From Polynucleobacter sp. AP-Melu-500A-A1 (GTDB taxonomy: Bacteria > Pseudomonadota > Gammaproteobacteria > Burkholderiales > Burkholderiaceae), in NCBI RefSeq assembly GCF_018882125.1, contig NZ_JACVOZ010000003.1:434001-498000 (forward strand): 64,000 bases of DNA, in the 5' to 3' direction. The position numbers and the translations under genes are program-made. Within the stretch, counting starts at the first letter, position 1. Each line of letters opens with the position of its first letter. Below the pieces are notes generated by a model. The model was not told the origin of the DNA. It worked only from the letters and a program-made list of their open reading frames with translations, and did not search any database. This document shows, piece after piece, positions 63,353-64,000 of the stretch.

Positions 63353-63537
63353 TGACCACTTTCTTTATCAAACTGCTCTGCTAACAATTGCTGATGCAAC
63401 CTGCGTATCACCGTTTTATTACGCGCACGAATCACCAGTGGCTCTAACAATAAAACGAGGGCGCACATTCCAAAACTACTCCACACATAGAGTGCATAAC
63501 CACCCATAGCGAAAAATTCAGAAGGACTATTCCACAT
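63349..63537 (-). CDS. ccmD: Haem exporter protein CcmD
   Basis: A 62-residue single-span protein. The start at 63537 ([19 protein letters not shown]) forms TAATG with the ccmC stop and matches CcmD starts; a frame to 63570 would run into ccmC. It stabilises the CcmABC complex. Confidence 0.88.
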   Translation of the reverse strand: MWNSPSEFFAMGGYALYVWSSFGMCALVLLLEPLVIRARNKTVIRRLHQQLLAEQFDKESGQ

Positions 63538-64000
63538 TAGCGCTTTACCTCGCTCAATTGTCTCACCCAATCCGTGTGGGATTCACGCTCGAGAATAATG
63601 GTCCTTACTCGTATCAAGCCCACCGCAATGGAATACATCCAAAAACAGAGAGCCATTAGCAACATACCCCAAAGCATGGTCTGCGCCATAGCTGGAGACT
63701 TTGTTAATGAAACAGATGCCCCCTGATGCAAGGTATTCCACCATTTCACTGAGAAATAAATGATGGGGATATTCACCACGCCCACTAAAGCCAAGATCGC
63801 ACCCGCTTTGTCTGCCCTACGAGGATTATCAATTGAAGCTTGCAGTGCGATGAAACCGAGATATAGAAATAATAAGATGAGCTCAGAAGTCAGACGTGCA
63901 TCCCATACCCACCACGCGCCCCACATCGGCTTTCCCCAAAATGCACCAGTCCACAAAGATAGAAATGCCATCCATGCGCCAGCCGGAGCTAAGGCTTGAG
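63537..64000 (-). CDS. ccmC: Haem exporter protein CcmC (5' end beyond window)
   Basis: The last 153 residues of CcmC are visible; the frame stays open to the window edge. The WWD haem-handling motif is in GKPMWGAWWVWDARLTSELI. About four membrane segments remain of six. It loads haem on CcmE. ccmA and ccmB would be expected upstream, beyond the window edge. Confidence 0.95.
   Translation of the reverse strand, partial: QALAPAGAWMAFLSLWTGAFWGKPMWGAWWVWDARLTSELILLFLYLGFIALQASIDNPRRADKAGAILALVGVVNIPIIYFSVKWWNTLHQGASVSLTKSPAMAQTMLWGMLLMALCFWMYSIAVGLIRVRTIILERESHTDWVRQLSEVKR

Overview
The window looks like a chromosomal segment of a small-genome freshwater betaproteobacterium, most likely Polynucleobacter or a close Burkholderiaceae relative. 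This is inferred from the moderate GC, five Bug/TctC-type periplasmic binding proteins, TAXI-TRAP transport genes, and a complete-looking ccm cytochrome c maturation run. No database search was possible. Family names rest on motifs and architecture read directly from the sequence.

Positions 1 to about 25,590 form an accessory region, probably a genomic island. It opens with a type I restriction-modification system (hsdM-hsdS-hsdR, minus strand, hsdR cut by the window edge). A small secreted repeat protein, a WYL regulator and an outer-membrane barrel protein follow. Next comes a four-lipoprotein operon of the CsgG/HfaB + DUF4810 + DUF799 type. Several small unknown genes come after it; three share a palindrome just upstream of their start codons. 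A protein joining GIY-YIG and HNH nuclease motifs is next, then two unknown proteins. A mobile-element module (AlpA-like regulator, about 0.5 kb of dense hairpins, a replication-relaxation-like protein, a coiled-coil membrane protein) occupies 15.4-17.8 kb. The rest is defence-like: an HNH endonuclease, a GSU2403-type nucleotidyltransferase, an Xre regulator paired with a DUF6036-type nucleotidyltransferase, and a two-gene CBASS system (CD-NTase plus Cap15-like membrane effector). A DEDD exonuclease closes it. A tRNA-3'-end-like sequence with flanking direct repeats near 25.5 kb is a plausible right attachment site.

Positions 25.8-58.8 kb are ordinary chromosome rich in organic-acid uptake and catabolism. 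They hold an O-antigen-type acyltransferase, a minus-strand operon (Bug, CMD family, pirin, methyltransferase), a tRNA hydroxylase-like gene, and a plus-strand operon (Bug, MmgE/PrpD, hydroxyacid dehydrogenase, split ChrA, Bug). Fluoride channel, extradiol dioxygenase, site-2 protease and cytochrome genes follow. A sugar-acid-like cluster (hydroxyacid dehydrogenase, DapA family, TAXI receptor, fused TRAP permease, with a convergent enolase-superfamily gene) comes next. M23 peptidase, UspA, MFS, 2OG-Fe oxygenase, a second TAXI receptor and an SDR gene complete this part.

From 58.8 kb to the right edge runs ccmCDEFGHI on the minus strand, with start/stop overlaps throughout; ccmC is cut by the edge.

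The most novel-looking signals are the hairpin array at 15.74-16.16 kb, whose unrelated stems share C-GTYCA-G or C-GTCA-G loops, and the palindrome shared by three small genes. The GIY-YIG/HNH fusion and the compact run of three different nucleotidyltransferases are also notable.
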